Below are positions 36,682 to 48,016 of a DNA stretch of 64,000 nt, piece by piece. Position 1 is the stretch's first letter. The number at the start of each line of letters is the position of its first letter. The position numbers and the translations under genes were made by a program. The notes under the pieces were generated by a model. The model saw only the letters and a program-made list of their open reading frames with translations, made no database searches and was not told where the DNA came from. Source of the DNA: Curvibacter sp. PD_MW3 (GTDB lineage Bacteria > Pseudomonadota > Gammaproteobacteria > Burkholderiales > Burkholderiaceae_C); NCBI GenBank assembly GCA_002633085.1, contig NSIV01000001.1, positions 992,001 to 1,056,000 on the forward strand. Direction: 5' to 3'.

Positions 36682-37911
36682 TCAGAAGTTCCCGATGAAC
36701 CAGTCCTTGACACGGCCCACCGCCGTCTTCATGGACCCATTTTTCTGCGCCACCTTGAAGCCGCGCATGCGCGCCAGCCGGGCCTCTTCGAGCAGCCCCA
36801 TGACGGTGGCTGCGCGCGGCTGGGCCACCATGTCAGACAGGGCGCTGGCGTATTTCGGCACGCCGCGGCGCACCGGCTTGAGGAAGATGTCTTCACCCAG
36901 TTCGACCATGCCCGGCATGATGGAGCTGCCGCCGGTGAGCACGATGCCGGAGGACAACACCTCCTCGCAGCCGGACTCGCGCAGCACCTGGTGCACCAGC
37001 GAAAAGATCTCTTCAATGCGCGGCTCGATCACGCCGGCCAACGCCTGACGGCCGAGCATGCGCGGGCCGCGGTCGCCCAGGCCCGGCACCTCCACCTGGG
37101 TCTCGGGGTCGGCCAGCAGCTGCTTGGCAAAACCGCTTTCCACCTTGATGTCCTCAGCGTCCTTGGTCGGCGTGCGCAGCGCCATGGCAATGTCGCTGGT
37201 GATCAGATCACCGGCAATCGGAATCACCGCCGTGTGGCGAATGGCGCCGTTGGTGAAGATGGCCACATCGGTGGTGCCGGCACCGATGTCGACGCAGGCC
37301 ACGCCCAGCTCCTTCTCGTCCTCGGTCAGCACCGACAGGCTGGAGGCCAGCGGGTTGAGCATCAGCTGCTCCACCTCCAGGCCGCAGCGACGCACGCACT
37401 TGATGATGTTTTCCGCCGCGCTCTGGGCGCCGGTGACGATGTGCACCTTGGCTTCCAGCCGGATGCCGCTCATGCCGATCGGCTCGCGCACATCTTGGCC
37501 GTCGATGATGAACTCCTGCGGTTCCACCAGCAGCAGGCGCTGGTCGGTCGAGATGTTGATCGCCTTGGCGGTCTCCACCACACGCGCCACGTCGGCCGCC
37601 GTCACTTCGCGGTCTTTCACCGCCACCATGCCGCTGGAGTTGATGCCGCGGATGTGGCTGCCGGTGATGCCGGTGTAGACGCGCGTGATCTTGCAGTCGG
37701 CCATCAGCTCGGCCTCTTTCAGGGCCTGCTGGATGCTCTGCACCGTGGCGTCGATGTTGACCACCACGCCGCGCTTGAGGCCGTTGCTCGGTGCGATGCC
37801 CAAGCCGGCCAGCTTGAGCTCGCCATTGGGCATCACCTCGGCCACCACCGCCATCACCTTGGCGGTGCCGATGTCGAGCCCGACAACCAGGTCTTTGTAC
37901 TCTTTTGCCAT
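36682..37911 (-). CDS. ftsA: cell division protein FtsA
   Basis: A 409-residue actin-like ATPase that tethers FtsZ to the membrane. It begins MAKEYKDLVVGLDIGTAKVMAVVAEV, has CVDIGAGTTDVAIF as phosphate-2 motif, GIVLTGGSSIMPGM as adenosine motif and a C-terminal amphipathic tail (RVKDWFIGNF) that acts as membrane anchor. It lies 51 bases after ftsQ. Confidence 0.96.
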   Translation of the reverse strand: MAKEYKDLVVGLDIGTAKVMAVVAEVMPNGELKLAGLGIAPSNGLKRGVVVNIDATVQSIQQALKEAELMADCKITRVYTGITGSHIRGINSSGMVAVKDREVTAADVARVVETAKAINISTDQRLLLVEPQEFIIDGQDVREPIGMSGIRLEAKVHIVTGAQSAAENIIKCVRRCGLEVEQLMLNPLASSLSVLTEDEKELGVACVDIGAGTTDVAIFTNGAIRHTAVIPIAGDLITSDIAMALRTPTKDAEDIKVESGFAKQLLADPETQVEVPGLGDRGPRMLGRQALAGVIEPRIEEIFSLVHQVLRESGCEEVLSSGIVLTGGSSIMPGMVELGEDIFLKPVRRGVPKYASALSDMVAQPRAATVMGLLEEARLARMRGFKVAQKNGSMKTAVGRVKDWFIGNF

Positions 37912-37962
37912 ATGCGGTCCTGTGTGTCTTTGTTTCTCGCTACGTTTGTTTGCTCTGTCGCT

Positions 37963-38757
37963 TCATGGATTCTTTTGCGCCTTCTGCGCTTCCGGCAGCA
38001 CGGTGCTCACACCGCGCAACCGGATGGCATACCCTTCGTGGTGGCGCAGATCAGCCGACTCCAGTGACGTGACCGAGCGGCCATAACGCGAGGTCACCTG
38101 CGTCATGGTCCCCAGAAAGCGCTGCGTGCGTGCCACCACCTCTTCTTCAGTGCCACGGCCGAGTTCGATCTCTGCCCCGGTATCCAGCTTGGCGCGCCAA
38201 CTGCCCCGGCCCGTGAGGTCCAGCTCCTCGATCGACAGCTCCAGGCGCTCGAACAGCGGCTGCAATGCGCGGTACATGGCGAGCGCCTGGGCCGACTGGC
38301 CTTGCGGGCCGTCCAGGCGCGGCAACTCCTGCTCGACCTCGTCCACATTGGCCTCGAACACTTCGCCATAGCTGTTCACCAGCGTCGAATCGCCCTCCGT
38401 ACCCCAGTAACCCACGGCCTGGTGCTCCTGCAGGATGACCTTGAGCCGGTTCGGAAATTCACGCCGCACCACGGCACGGCGCACCCAGGGCATGGCCTCG
38501 AATGCGTGCCGCGCCGCCACCAGATCGATGGTGAGGAAGGTGCCGCGCAACTGCGGCGCCACATTGGCCCGCAAGGTCAGCGCGTTGTTGTGGTTCACAT
38601 CCCCGGTCACCGTGACCCCCCGGATGGCGAACAAGGGATGCGCCATCACCCAGCCTGCCGCAGCCCCCAGCGCCAGCAGCACGAACGCAACCAGCAGCAG
38701 GCTGCTGGTCAGGTTCATGAGCTTGACGTCCAAGGGGGCGGGCAGGTTGTGGGTCAT
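37963..38757 (-). CDS. ftsQ: cell division protein FtsQ
   Basis: A 264-residue bitopic protein with a short cytoplasmic N terminus, one membrane segment ([20 protein letters not shown]), then POTRA ([16 protein letters not shown]) and FtsQ domains. It links FtsA/FtsZ-side assembly to FtsBL and FtsWI. The ATG at 38757 overlaps the ddlB stop (ATGA), which decides the start over the longer open frame. Confidence 0.95.
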   Translation of the reverse strand: MTHNLPAPLDVKLMNLTSSLLLVAFVLLALGAAAGWVMAHPLFAIRGVTVTGDVNHNNALTLRANVAPQLRGTFLTIDLVAARHAFEAMPWVRRAVVRREFPNRLKVILQEHQAVGYWGTEGDSTLVNSYGEVFEANVDEVEQELPRLDGPQGQSAQALAMYRALQPLFERLELSIEELDLTGRGSWRAKLDTGAEIELGRGTEEEVVARTQRFLGTMTQVTSRYGRSVTSLESADLRHHEGYAIRLRGVSTVLPEAQKAQKNP

Positions 38758-39710
38758 GCACGCTCCTGCGGATGGTCGAGTGTGGCGGCCTGCAGCAGCC
38801 GCACGCACAGGTCTTCATAGCTGATACCGGCAGCACGCGCCGACATCGGCACCAGCGAGTGGCCGGTCATGCCGGGCGCGGTGTTGATCTCCAGCAGATA
38901 GGGCCGGCGCGTGCGGGCGTCGATCATCACGTCGGCACGGGCCCAGCCGCGGCAACCCAACACGGTGAAGGCCTTGAGCACAAGCTGCTGGATGGTCTCT
39001 TCCTCACCGGCAGGCAGGCCGCAAGGCACCAGATACTGCGTATCGTCGGTAAAGTATTTGTTCTGGTAGTCGTAGTTGCCGCCGGGCGCCACGATGCGGA
39101 TCACCGGCAGGGCACGCGCCTGGGCGCCGGTACCGAGCACCGGCACCGTGACTTCATCGCCGCTGATGAACTGCTCGCACAGCACCTGCTCATCTTCCTG
39201 CGCCGCACGCGCATAGGCGGCGTCACATTCGTCGACCGCCATCACCTTGGTCAGACCGATGGAGGAGCCCTCGCGCGCCGGCTTGACGATCATGGGGGCG
39301 CCGAGTTCAGCAAACGCCGCCCGGGTGGCCTCTGCACTCGCGACCCGAGACCACGCTGGCGTGGGCAGCCCTTCCGAACGCCAGATGCGCTTGGTCATGA
39401 CCTTGTCGATGGCGATGCTGGAGGCCATGACACCCGAGCCGGTGTAGGGAATGCCCAGCAGTTCGAGTGCACCCTGCACCGTGCCGTCTTCGCCGAAGCG
39501 GCCATGCAGCGCAATGAAGCAGCGCGCAAAACCTTCACGCTTGAGTTCACCCAGGTCTCGCTCGGCTGGATCGAAGGCATGCGCATCCACCCCACGCGAC
39601 TGCAAAGCCTTGAGCACACCGCTGCCCGACATGATTGAAATGTCGCGCTCGGCCGACGCCCCGCCCATCAACACCGCCACTTTTCCCAGATTCACTTGGT
39701 CCTCGCTCAC
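38754..39710 (-). CDS. ddlB: D-alanine--D-alanine ligase
   Basis: A 318-residue ATP-grasp ligase making the D-Ala-D-Ala end of the pentapeptide. Motifs are [53 protein letters not shown] and [16 protein letters not shown]. The GTG at 39710 overlaps the murC stop (GTGA) and gives the [17 protein letters not shown] start; the longer frame is spurious. Confidence 0.95.
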   Translation of the reverse strand: MSEDQVNLGKVAVLMGGASAERDISIMSGSGVLKALQSRGVDAHAFDPAERDLGELKREGFARCFIALHGRFGEDGTVQGALELLGIPYTGSGVMASSIAIDKVMTKRIWRSEGLPTPAWSRVASAEATRAAFAELGAPMIVKPAREGSSIGLTKVMAVDECDAAYARAAQEDEQVLCEQFISGDEVTVPVLGTGAQARALPVIRIVAPGGNYDYQNKYFTDDTQYLVPCGLPAGEEETIQQLVLKAFTVLGCRGWARADVMIDARTRRPYLLEINTAPGMTGHSLVPMSARAAGISYEDLCVRLLQAATLDHPQERA

Positions 39711-41128
39711 TTTTTCCCCGCCTGGGCCGCCTGGCCCTGCAATTCCACCACCTTGGCTGGCACCGCACCAATCGAGCCCGCCCCCATGCACATCACCACA
39801 TCGCCGTCGCGCGCGTTCTCCGCAATGGCCTGCGGCATGGCGGCGATGTCATCCACGAAGACCGGCTCCACCTTGCCGGTCACACGCAAGGCGCGCGCCA
39901 GGGCCCGGCCGTCGGCCGCCACAATGGGCGTCTCGCCAGCGGCATAGACCTCGGCCAACAACACCGCGTCGGCCTCGCCGATGACCTTGACGAAATCCTC
40001 GAAGCAGTCGCGCGTACGTGTGAAGCGATGCGGCTGGAAAGCCAGCACCAGACGCCGCCCGGGGAAAGCACCGCGCGCTGCCGCCAGCGTGGCGGCCATC
40101 TCCACCGGATGGTGGCCGTAGTCATCGATCACCGTGAAACTGCCGCCGTTCTTGGCGTTCACCTCACCGTAGCGCTGGAAGCGCCGGCCCACGCCCTTGA
40201 ACTCGGCCAGCGCCTTGAGCAGTGCCGCGTCCGGGACATCCAACTCGGCCGCCACCGCAATCGCCGACAGGGCGTTGAGCACGTTGTGACGCCCTGGCAG
40301 GTTGAGTACCACCTCCAGATCTGGCAGCACCACGCCGTTGCGGCGCTGCACGGTGAAATGCATCTGGCCATCGACCGCGCGTACGTTCAGGGCGCGCACC
40401 TGCGCGCCTTCGTCGAAACCGTAGCTGGTGATCGGGCAGGACACCTCGGGCACGATCTCGCGGATCGCCGCGTCATCGGTGCACAGAATCGCTGTGCCGT
40501 AGAAGGGCATGCGATGCAGAAAATCGATGAAGGCTTTTTTCAGCCGGCCAAAGTCGTGGCCGTAGGTCTCCATGTGATCGGCATCGATGTTGGTCACCAC
40601 CGCCATCACCGGCATCAGATTGAGGAAGGAAGCGTCCGACTCGTCGGCCTCGACCACGATGTAGTCGCCCTGCCCCAGCCGTGCGTTGGCGCCGGCGCTG
40701 TTGAGACGCCCGCCAATGACGAAGGTCGGGTCCAGCCCGGCCTCGGCCAGCACACTGGCCACCAGGCTGGTGGTGGTGGTCTTGCCATGCGTGCCGGCAA
40801 TGGCAATGCCCTGCTTCAGGCGCATCAGCTCAGCCAGCATCACGGCGCGCGGCACGATCGGGATGCGCTTCTCGCGCGCCGCCAGCACTTCGGGGTTGTC
40901 GCCCTGCACGGCGGTGGAGGTGACCACCGCGTTGGCACCGGCGATGTTGGCCGGTCCGTGGCCGACAAAGGTCTTGATACCGAGCGAGGCCAGACGCTTG
41001 AGCGTGGCACTGTCGGCCAGGTCGGAGCCGGAGATCTGGTAGCCGAGATTGCACAGCACCTCGGCAATGCCGGACATGCCGGAGCCACCGATCCCGATGA
41101 AATGGATGTGTTTGATGGCGTGTTTCAT
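39707..41128 (-). CDS. murC: UDP-N-acetylmuramate--L-alanine ligase
   Basis: A 473-residue Mur ligase adding the first residue of the peptide stem. It begins [25 protein letters not shown], with ATP loop [17 protein letters not shown] and C-terminal [18 protein letters not shown] and [18 protein letters not shown] and [13 protein letters not shown] distinguish it from mpl of this window. It overlaps both murG and ddlB by four bases. Confidence 0.96.
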   Translation of the reverse strand: MKHAIKHIHFIGIGGSGMSGIAEVLCNLGYQISGSDLADSATLKRLASLGIKTFVGHGPANIAGANAVVTSTAVQGDNPEVLAAREKRIPIVPRAVMLAELMRLKQGIAIAGTHGKTTTTSLVASVLAEAGLDPTFVIGGRLNSAGANARLGQGDYIVVEADESDASFLNLMPVMAVVTNIDADHMETYGHDFGRLKKAFIDFLHRMPFYGTAILCTDDAAIREIVPEVSCPITSYGFDEGAQVRALNVRAVDGQMHFTVQRRNGVVLPDLEVVLNLPGRHNVLNALSAIAVAAELDVPDAALLKALAEFKGVGRRFQRYGEVNAKNGGSFTVIDDYGHHPVEMAATLAAARGAFPGRRLVLAFQPHRFTRTRDCFEDFVKVIGEADAVLLAEVYAAGETPIVAADGRALARALRVTGKVEPVFVDDIAAMPQAIAENARDGDVVMCMGAGSIGAVPAKVVELQGQAAQAGKK

Positions 41129-42186
41129 CGGCTCAACTCCTCACACGCCGCCACGACTTGGGCAACAGCGTCGGTTTTGGCAAGCTTTTTGGCCTCTGCA
41201 CCTTGTGAAATCAGCGCAAGGCGCTCTGTTTTTTGTAGCAATTCGGCCAATCTTTCAGGTGTCATGTCGTGTTGCGGCAGCAACTGGCCCGCACCCTGGT
41301 CAACCAGGAACCGTGCGTTGGCGGTCTGGTGGTCATCCACCGCCGCGGGGAAGGGCACGAACAAGGCAGCCGCGCCAATGGCGGCAATCTCGGTCACGGT
41401 GCTGGCCCCGGCGCGGCAAAGAATGAGGTCGGCCTCGGCAAAGGCCCGGGCCGTGTCGTCAATGAAGGGCGTCAGTTCGGCCTGCACGCCGGCGGCGGCG
41501 TAATTGGCGCGCAGTGCATCGATCTGCTTGGCGCCGCTCTGGTGCGTCACTTGGGGGCGCTGCTCGGCCGGAATCAGTGCGAGCGCTTTCGGCACGGTGT
41601 CGTTGAGCGCCTTGGCACCCAGGCTGCCACCGACCACCAGCAAACGTAGCGGACCGGTGCGGCCGGCCAGACGCGTGGCCGGGTCGGGCTGCTGGAGGAA
41701 GGCCGCGCGCAAGGGATTACCCACCCACTGCGCGCCCTTGATGGCCCCGGGGAAAGCGGTGAAGACGCGATCCGCCACACCGGCCAGCACCTTGTTGGCC
41801 ATGCCTGCCACCGAGTTCTGCTCGTGCAGCACCAGTGGCTTGCCCAGCAACACACTCATCATGCCGGCCGGGAAGGTGATGTAGCCGCCCAGGCCCACCA
41901 CCACGTCGGGCTTCACGCGGCGCAGCACCTGAATGCTCTGCCAGAAGGCCTTGAGCAATCGCAGCGGCAACAGCGCCAGCGTGGTCAAGCCTTTGCCGCG
42001 CACACCGGAGAAGTCAATCGTCTCGAACGGGAAACCGCGCGGCGGCACCAAGGTGGCTTCCATACCGCTGGCATTGCCCAACCAGTGAACACGCCAGCCC
42101 TGGGCGCGCAAGGCTTCAGCCACCGCTAGGCCCGGGAAGATGTGCCCCCCCGTGCCGCCGGCCATGATGAGCGCGCACTTGCTCAT
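41125..42186 (-). CDS. murG: UDP-GlcNAc:lipid I N-acetylglucosaminyltransferase MurG
   Basis: A 353-residue GT28 glycosyltransferase that turns lipid I into lipid II at the inner face of the membrane. Glycine-rich motifs are [16 protein letters not shown] and [16 protein letters not shown], and the donor site is [19 protein letters not shown]. It overlaps the ftsW stop and the murC start by four bases each. Confidence 0.96.
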   Translation of the reverse strand: MSKCALIMAGGTGGHIFPGLAVAEALRAQGWRVHWLGNASGMEATLVPPRGFPFETIDFSGVRGKGLTTLALLPLRLLKAFWQSIQVLRRVKPDVVVGLGGYITFPAGMMSVLLGKPLVLHEQNSVAGMANKVLAGVADRVFTAFPGAIKGAQWVGNPLRAAFLQQPDPATRLAGRTGPLRLLVVGGSLGAKALNDTVPKALALIPAEQRPQVTHQSGAKQIDALRANYAAAGVQAELTPFIDDTARAFAEADLILCRAGASTVTEIAAIGAAALFVPFPAAVDDHQTANARFLVDQGAGQLLPQHDMTPERLAELLQKTERLALISQGAEAKKLAKTDAVAQVVAACEELSR

Positions 42187-43436
42187 ACACGGCCTCCGTG
42201 CATTAGTTGACGGTTCTCGTAGTCAATCCGCAGTACCACGGCAATGGCCACCATGTTCATCAGGATGGCCGAGCCGCCGTAGCTCATCAGCGGCAGCGTC
42301 AGGCCCTTGGTCGGCAAGGCGCCGAGGTTCACGCCCATGTTGATGAAGGCCTGAAAGCCGATCCAGACGCCCACCCCCTGTGCCACCAGACCGGCGAAAA
42401 CCCGGTCCAGCGCGATGGCCTGACGGCCGATGTGCATGATGCGGCGCGTCATCCAGAGGAACAGGCCGATCACGGTCAGCACGCCAATCAGGCCAAATTC
42501 CTCGCCGATGACGGCCAGCAGGAAGTCGGTGTGCGCCTCCGGCAGCCAGTGCAGCTTCTCGACGCTGCCACCCAGGCCAACACCGAAGATCTCGCCTCGG
42601 CCAATGGCGATCAGCGAGTGCGACAGCTGGTAGCCCTTGCCCAGCGTGTGCTTTTCGTCCCACGGGTTGAGATAGGCAAAGATGCGCTCGCGCCGCCATT
42701 CGCTGAAGGCGATCATCATGCTGAAGGCCACCACCAGGACGGCAGCGATCAGGAAGAACATGCGGGCATTGACACCGCCCAGGAAAAGAATGCCCATGGC
42801 GATGACCGCGATCACCATGAAGGCGCCCATGTCGGGCTCGGCCAGCAGCAACAGGCCGACCACCGCCACCGCCACGCCCATCGGCAGCACGGCACGGAAG
42901 AAACGCTCCTTCACGTCCATCTTGCGCACCATGTAATCGGCCGCGTAAAGCAGCACGGCAAACTTGGCCAGTTCGGAAGGCTGGAAGTTCATGATGCCCA
43001 GCGCGATCCAGCGCCGCGCCCCGTTGACACCCTTGCCGATACCGGGGATCAGCACCGCGATCAACAACACCAATGACGCCACGAACAGCCAGGGCGCCAG
43101 CTTCTCCCAGGTTTCCACCGGCACCTGGAAAGCGATCAGCGCGGCGACGAACGCCACCATCAGCGACAACACGTGCCGGGTCAGGAAATGGGTGTGGGCA
43201 TAACGCGCGAATTTCGGGTTGTCCGGCATCGCGATCGAGGCCGAGTACACCATCACCAGCCCCCAGACCAGCAGGGCAACCGTCACCCAGATCAACGCCT
43301 GATCAAAGCCGGACATCCGCACCGGGGCACTGCCTGCACCACCACGCATGCCGCCCAGGCGCACCGGCAACGCATCGCCAGCCGGACGCGTCATGCCGCC
43401 CAGCCAGCCAGTGAAACGTTGCGCCAAGGTGTTCAC
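42183..43436 (-). CDS. ftsW: septal peptidoglycan polymerase FtsW
   Basis: A 417-residue SEDS protein with about ten membrane segments. It has a cytoplasmic N-terminal tail of roughly 50 residues, then [48 protein letters not shown] and EEFGLIGVL and [12 protein letters not shown]. It makes septal glycan with FtsI. The GTG at 43436 overlaps the murD stop (GTGA); the longer open frame antisense of murD codons is not supported. Confidence 0.94.
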   Translation of the reverse strand: MNTLAQRFTGWLGGMTRPAGDALPVRLGGMRGGAGSAPVRMSGFDQALIWVTVALLVWGLVMVYSASIAMPDNPKFARYAHTHFLTRHVLSLMVAFVAALIAFQVPVETWEKLAPWLFVASLVLLIAVLIPGIGKGVNGARRWIALGIMNFQPSELAKFAVLLYAADYMVRKMDVKERFFRAVLPMGVAVAVVGLLLLAEPDMGAFMVIAVIAMGILFLGGVNARMFFLIAAVLVVAFSMMIAFSEWRRERIFAYLNPWDEKHTLGKGYQLSHSLIAIGRGEIFGVGLGGSVEKLHWLPEAHTDFLLAVIGEEFGLIGVLTVIGLFLWMTRRIMHIGRQAIALDRVFAGLVAQGVGVWIGFQAFINMGVNLGALPTKGLTLPLMSYGGSAILMNMVAIAVVLRIDYENRQLMHGGRV

Positions 43437-45424
43437 GCCATGCCCCCCTCGGCTACGCCGGCGTCCTGCGCCAGCATCTGCACGGCATCGACAAACACAC
43501 GGGCGCGGTGCTCGTAGTTGTCGAACATATCGAAGCTGGCGCAAGCCGGCGACATCAGCACCGCATCGCCCGCGTGCGCCAATTGGCTGGCCAACTGCAC
43601 CGCCTGCGCCATGGAATCAGCATTCACCAAGGGCACGCCACAGCCTTCAAGTGCGGCGTGGATCGTCGGCGCATCACGCCCGATCAGGACCACGGCACGC
43701 GCATAACGCGCCACGGGAGCGGCCAGCGGTGCGAAATCCTGGCCTTTGCCGTCGCCCCCCAGGATGACAACGATCTTTCGCTCGGCACCGAGTCCAGTGA
43801 GGGCCGCCACGGTGGCGCCCACATTGGTGCCCTTGCTGTCATCAAAGTACTCGACCTCGTTCACGATCGTGACGGGTTCCACGCGATGCGGCTCACCGCG
43901 GTATTCGCGCAGGCCGTAGAGCACGGCAGCCAGGCTGCAGCCCGCCGCCTGAGCCAGGGCCAGAGCGGCCAAAGCATTGGTGGCGTTATGACGCCCGCGG
44001 ATGCGCAGGGCATCGGCCGGCATCAGGCGCTGGATGAACAGCTCCACCTCTTCGCCGCGCTTGCGCTTCTGCGTTTCATCGGCCTCCATGGCACGTACCA
44101 GCCAGGCCATGCCGTTGACCATCTCGATACCGAAGTCGCCCGGGCGCTGAGGCATCTCGAGCCCGAAGCTCACGTACTCGCGCCACTGGGGCTTTTGCAG
44201 CTTGACACGCACCGGCTCGGGCAGCATGGCCATCACGGCCGCGTCATCGCGGTTGAGCACCAGCAGACCACGTTCGCCAAAGATGCGCGCCTTGGCGGCA
44301 CCATAGGCCTCCATGCTGCCGTGCCAGTCCAGATGGTCTTGCGTCAGGTTCAGCACCACGGCCGCCGTAGGCTCGAAGCCCTGCACGCCATCGAGCTGGA
44401 AGCTCGACAGCTCCAGCACCCAGACCTCGGGCAACGTGCCCGCATCGATCTGCTGGGCCAGCACATCCAGCAAGTTGGGGCCGATATTGCCCGCCACTGC
44501 CACGGTCTTGCCCGCATGGGCCACCAGCTGGCCGGTGAGCGAAGTCGTGGTCGTCTTGCCGTTGGTACCGGTGATCGCCAGCACTTTGGGGGCATAGCCT
44601 TGCGCGACCTGCAAATCGCGCAGGGCACGCGCGAACAGGTCCAGCTCGCCGCCCACCCACAGGCCGATGGCCTGCGCCGCCTGCCAGAGCGGCGCCACCG
44701 TAGACGGCGACAGCCCGGGGCTCTTGAAAACGGCGCGGAAGTCACTGCCTTCAATCAACGCGGCGTCGAAAGCGCCGCTGCGGAAGGTCACCTCGGGCAG
44801 CTCGCTGCGCAAGGTCGCCAGTTGCGGCGGCGCTTCGCGGGTATCGGCCACCGTCACGCGTGCACCCAGGCGCACGCACCAGCGAACCATGGCCATCCCC
44901 GAAGCCCCCAGCCCGAGAACAAGAACCGGCTGGTCATGCAGCGGCGATACCACCGCCTCGCCAGCGGGTTCGGTGGTCGCCGGCGTTTCCGCGTCCTCGC
45001 CAGGCACGCTTTCTTCCGCTGACGGTTGCGTCTCTCCCACTGGCGTAGCCGGGACAACATGCTCAGGCGCGCTCACTTCGGCAAACAATTGCGCCACAAA
45101 GGCGGCCGCATCGCGTGCAGCCGTGAGAGTTTCTGGCAGCGGTCGCGTCGCTTTCGTGCTGGCGGCTGCCTCAACGGGTGCCGGAGTTGCTTCTGTCGCA
45201 GGGAGCTGCAATGCAGGCTCCGCGGGCAATGCCGGCACAGACGCCTCAGCCTCAGCCTCAGCCTCAGCCTCAGCCTCAGCCTCAGCCTCAGCCTCAGCCT
45301 CAGCCTCAGCCTCAGCCTCAGCCTCAGGCACATCAGTCTCCAGTTCTGGCACGTGCACTGGCGTCACCTCCTCCTGAGGCGGTGCAGGCACATCACTGGG
45401 GTTGAGGGGCTCGTTCGGATTCAT
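43433..45424 (-). CDS. murD: UDP-N-acetylmuramoyl-L-alanine--D-glutamate ligase with long N-terminal extension
   Basis: A 663-residue Mur ligase; MurD is usually near 440-560. The ligase core starts near residue 165 ([18 protein letters not shown]), with ATP loop [22 protein letters not shown] and [19 protein letters not shown]. The extra N terminus (1-164) is acidic and proline-rich with 14 Glu-Ala dipeptides (residues 34-61) encoded by a perfect hexanucleotide repeat. The ATG at 45424 overlaps the mraY stop (ATGA), supporting translation of the whole extension; an alternative GTG just before the core (near residue 163) lacks a clear ribosome-binding site. A second insertion near residue 480 ([15 protein letters not shown]) is common in Comamonadaceae. 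Confidence 0.92.
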   Translation of the reverse strand: MNPNEPLNPSDVPAPPQEEVTPVHVPELETDVPEAEAEAEAEAEAEAEAEAEAEAEAEAEASVPALPAEPALQLPATEATPAPVEAAASTKATRPLPETLTAARDAAAFVAQLFAEVSAPEHVVPATPVGETQPSAEESVPGEDAETPATTEPAGEAVVSPLHDQPVLVLGLGASGMAMVRWCVRLGARVTVADTREAPPQLATLRSELPEVTFRSGAFDAALIEGSDFRAVFKSPGLSPSTVAPLWQAAQAIGLWVGGELDLFARALRDLQVAQGYAPKVLAITGTNGKTTTTSLTGQLVAHAGKTVAVAGNIGPNLLDVLAQQIDAGTLPEVWVLELSSFQLDGVQGFEPTAAVVLNLTQDHLDWHGSMEAYGAAKARIFGERGLLVLNRDDAAVMAMLPEPVRVKLQKPQWREYVSFGLEMPQRPGDFGIEMVNGMAWLVRAMEADETQKRKRGEEVELFIQRLMPADALRIRGRHNATNALAALALAQAAGCSLAAVLYGLREYRGEPHRVEPVTIVNEVEYFDDSKGTNVGATVAALTGLGAERKIVVILGGDGKGQDFAPLAAPVARYARAVVLIGRDAPTIHAALEGCGVPLVNADSMAQAVQLASQLAHAGDAVLMSPACASFDMFDNYEHRARVFVDAVQMLAQDAGVAEGGMA
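45243..45326 (+). repeat. 14-copy GCCTCA hexanucleotide tandem repeat inside murD
   Basis: Fourteen perfect GCCTCA units (GAGGCT-type on the coding strand) encode (Glu-Ala)14 in the MurD extension. Unit length is a multiple of three, so slippage would lengthen or shorten the protein without breaking the frame. Confidence 0.95.
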
Positions 45425-46599
45425 CGCAGTTTCAAGGTCGACAGACCGATCAGGCACAGCAGCATGGTGATGATCCAGAAGCGCACCACCACCTGGGTCT
45501 CCTTCCAGCCGCTCTTTTCAAAATGATGATGCAGCGGCGCCATCTTCAGGATGCGCCGGCCCTCGCCGTATTTCCTCTTCGTGTACTTGAAGTACGTGAC
45601 CTGCAACATCACGGACAGCGCTTCCACCACGAAAATGCCGCCCATGATGGCCAGCACGATTTCCTGCCGCACGATGACGGCGATGGTGCCGAGCGCGCCG
45701 CCCAGCGCCAGTGCGCCGACGTCGCCCATGAACACCTGCGCCGGGTGGGCGTTGAACCAGAGGAAGGCCAGGCCGGCGCCGGCCATGGCGGCACAGAAGA
45801 TCAGCAGCTCGCCCGAGCCCGGGATGTAGGGGAAGAACAGGTACTTGGAATACACCGCGCTACCGGTGACGTAGGCGAACACACCCAGCGCCGAGCCAAC
45901 CATCACCACCGGCATGATGGCCAGGCCGTCCAGACCATCGGTCAGATTGACGGCGTTGCTGGCACCCACAATCACCAGGTAAGTCATGATGACGAAGCCG
46001 ATCACGCCCAGCGGGTAGCTCACTTCCTTGATGAAGGGCAGCAACAGGCCGGCCTTGGGCGGCAGGTTGACATCGAAGCCAGAACGCACCCAGGTGATGA
46101 AGAGTTCCAGCACCCGCAGGTTGCTGCTCTCGGAAATGCTGAACACCAAGTACAGCGCGGCAATCAGGCCGATGAGCGACTGCCAGAAATACTTCTCGCG
46201 CGAACGCATGCCCTCGGGGTCCTTGTTGACCACCTTGCGCCAGTCATCGACCCAGCCAATGGCACCAAAGCCGAGCGTGACCAGCAACACGATCCAGACG
46301 AAGCGATTGGAGAGGTCGAACCACAGCAGCGTGGAGACGGCAATCGAGAGCAGGATCAGCACGCCGCCCATGGTGGGCGTGCCGCTCTTGGCCAGGTGCG
46401 TTTCCATGCCATAACCGCGCACCGGCTGGCCGATCTTGAGCGCGGTCAGGCGCCGGATCACGTAAGGGCCAGCCACCAGCCCCATCAACAACGCGGTGAG
46501 TGCGGCCATGACAGCGCGGAATGTCAGGTACTGGAACACTCGGAAAAATCCGAATTCGGGAGAGAGGGTTTGCAGCCACTGGGCCAGGCTAAGCAGCAT
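45421..46599 (-). CDS. mraY: phospho-N-acetylmuramoyl-pentapeptide transferase
   Basis: A 392-residue membrane transferase with about ten hydrophobic segments that makes lipid I from UDP-MurNAc-pentapeptide and undecaprenyl phosphate. Motifs include [13 protein letters not shown], the catalytic [10 protein letters not shown] and [15 protein letters not shown], and [15 protein letters not shown]. It overlaps murF by 11 bases and murD by 4. Confidence 0.97.
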   Translation of the reverse strand: MLLSLAQWLQTLSPEFGFFRVFQYLTFRAVMAALTALLMGLVAGPYVIRRLTALKIGQPVRGYGMETHLAKSGTPTMGGVLILLSIAVSTLLWFDLSNRFVWIVLLVTLGFGAIGWVDDWRKVVNKDPEGMRSREKYFWQSLIGLIAALYLVFSISESSNLRVLELFITWVRSGFDVNLPPKAGLLLPFIKEVSYPLGVIGFVIMTYLVIVGASNAVNLTDGLDGLAIMPVVMVGSALGVFAYVTGSAVYSKYLFFPYIPGSGELLIFCAAMAGAGLAFLWFNAHPAQVFMGDVGALALGGALGTIAVIVRQEIVLAIMGGIFVVEALSVMLQVTYFKYTKRKYGEGRRILKMAPLHHHFEKSGWKETQVVVRFWIITMLLCLIGLSTLKLR

Positions 46600-48016
46600 G
46601 AATGTGTTCCTTGTTCTGTTGCACGCCTGCCGTGATGGCCTGCACCACGCGCTCCATGCGCATGAAACGCGAGCCCTTGACCAGCACGCTGCGCAGGTCG
46701 GGCAGCGTGCTGAGCACGGCGGTGTTCAGCGTTTCGATATCCGTGAAATGGCAGCCCCGGACCGACGGTTGCGAGAAATGCTGCACCGACACTGCGGCCT
46801 GCTCACCCAGCCCGAACAACATCTCGACACCTCGTTCGCGGGCATAAGCGCCGACCTCGGCATGAAAACGGGGCCCTTCGCTGCCAACCTCCCCCATGTC
46901 GCCCAGCACTAGCAGGCGCGGCCCGGGCAGGTCGGCCAACACATCGATGGCGGCGCGCACGGAATCCGGGTTGGCGTTGTAACTGTCGTCCACCAGGGTG
47001 ATGGCGCGGCCGGCCAGCTCGACTGCCAGCGCACGCGAGCGACCCTTGACCGGCTCAAAATCCTCCAACCCGCGGGCGATGTCCGCCAACGGCACGCCAG
47101 CGGCCAGCGCACAGGCCGCTGCGGCCAGCGAGTTTTTGACGTTGTGCAGGCCAGCCACCTGCAGGGTGTAGGCCAGCAGGCCCGCCGGCGTGTGCGCCTG
47201 GATCTGCCAGGCGTTGTTTGTCCATTGCGGTGCGGCACAGGTCAGATCAGCCGCTGCGGTGTCGGGCGTGAGGGCGAAAGTCAGTTGCGGTCGCGCCCCT
47301 GACAGGTCATGCCACAACGCGCTGTAGGTATCGTCCGCCGGGAAGACCGCGGTACCGCTGGCGGCCAGCGCCTCGATCACAGCACCGTTCTCGCGTGCCA
47401 CCGCTTCGATGGTGGCCATGAATTCCTGATGCTCGCGTTGCGCGTTGTTCACCAGCGCTACCGTCGGCTGCGCAATGGCGGCCAGCACGGCGATCTCACC
47501 CGGGTGGTTCATGCCGAGTTCGACCACAGCCAGTTCATGCCCAGGGCGCAGGCGCAATACGGTGAGCGGCACGCCGATTTCGTTATTGAGGTTGCCCTCC
47601 GTGGCCAGCATGGCCTGCGGGCGGTACGCGCGCAGGATGGCAGCGATCATCTGCGTCACCGTGGTCTTGCCGTTGCTGCCGGTCACGGCAATCAGCGGCA
47701 GCTTGAACTGGGCACGCCAGCCGGCGGCCAGTTGACCCAGCGCCAGTTTGCTGTCTGCCACCACCACACCGGGCAGTCCGGCGACACGCAGTGCCGCTTC
47801 GTCATGGCAAATGGCTGCCACAGCGCCCTTGGCCCGGGCCTCGGCCAGGAAGTCGTTGGCATCGAAGCGCTCACCCTTGAGCGCAACGAACAGATCACCA
47901 TCCTGCAAGCTACGGGTATCGGTGTGCACGCGTTGCACCGCCACGCCGCCGTCACCAACGAGTTGCCCACCCGCAACCCACTGCGCGACCTGTTGCAGGG
48001 TCATCATGGCGCTCAT
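46589..48016 (-). CDS. murF: UDP-N-acetylmuramoyl-tripeptide--D-alanyl-D-alanine ligase
   Basis: A 475-residue Mur ligase adding D-Ala-D-Ala to the UDP-tripeptide. The ATP loop is [18 protein letters not shown], followed by [10 protein letters not shown] and [19 protein letters not shown]. The ATG at 48016 overlaps the murE stop (ATGA); in-frame ATGs at 48007 and 48004 are possible. Confidence 0.96.
   Translation of the reverse strand: MSAMMTLQQVAQWVAGGQLVGDGGVAVQRVHTDTRSLQDGDLFVALKGERFDANDFLAEARAKGAVAAICHDEAALRVAGLPGVVVADSKLALGQLAAGWRAQFKLPLIAVTGSNGKTTVTQMIAAILRAYRPQAMLATEGNLNNEIGVPLTVLRLRPGHELAVVELGMNHPGEIAVLAAIAQPTVALVNNAQREHQEFMATIEAVARENGAVIEALAASGTAVFPADDTYSALWHDLSGARPQLTFALTPDTAAADLTCAAPQWTNNAWQIQAHTPAGLLAYTLQVAGLHNVKNSLAAAACALAAGVPLADIARGLEDFEPVKGRSRALAVELAGRAITLVDDSYNANPDSVRAAIDVLADLPGPRLLVLGDMGEVGSEGPRFHAEVGAYARERGVEMLFGLGEQAAVSVQHFSQPSVRGCHFTDIETLNTAVLSTLPDLRSVLVKGSRFMRMERVVQAITAGVQQNKEHIHAA

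Noticed and set aside
39635..41503. A 622-codon plus-strand open frame across murC and murG
   Set aside because: It lies antisense to two certain genes and its translation is low-complexity His/Gly/Arg-rich sequence typical of shadow frames.
45243..45326. Tandem GCCTCA repeat considered as a CRISPR or phase-variable promoter repeat
   Set aside because: Units are contiguous without spacers and lie inside the murD frame, and six-base steps cannot switch the frame.
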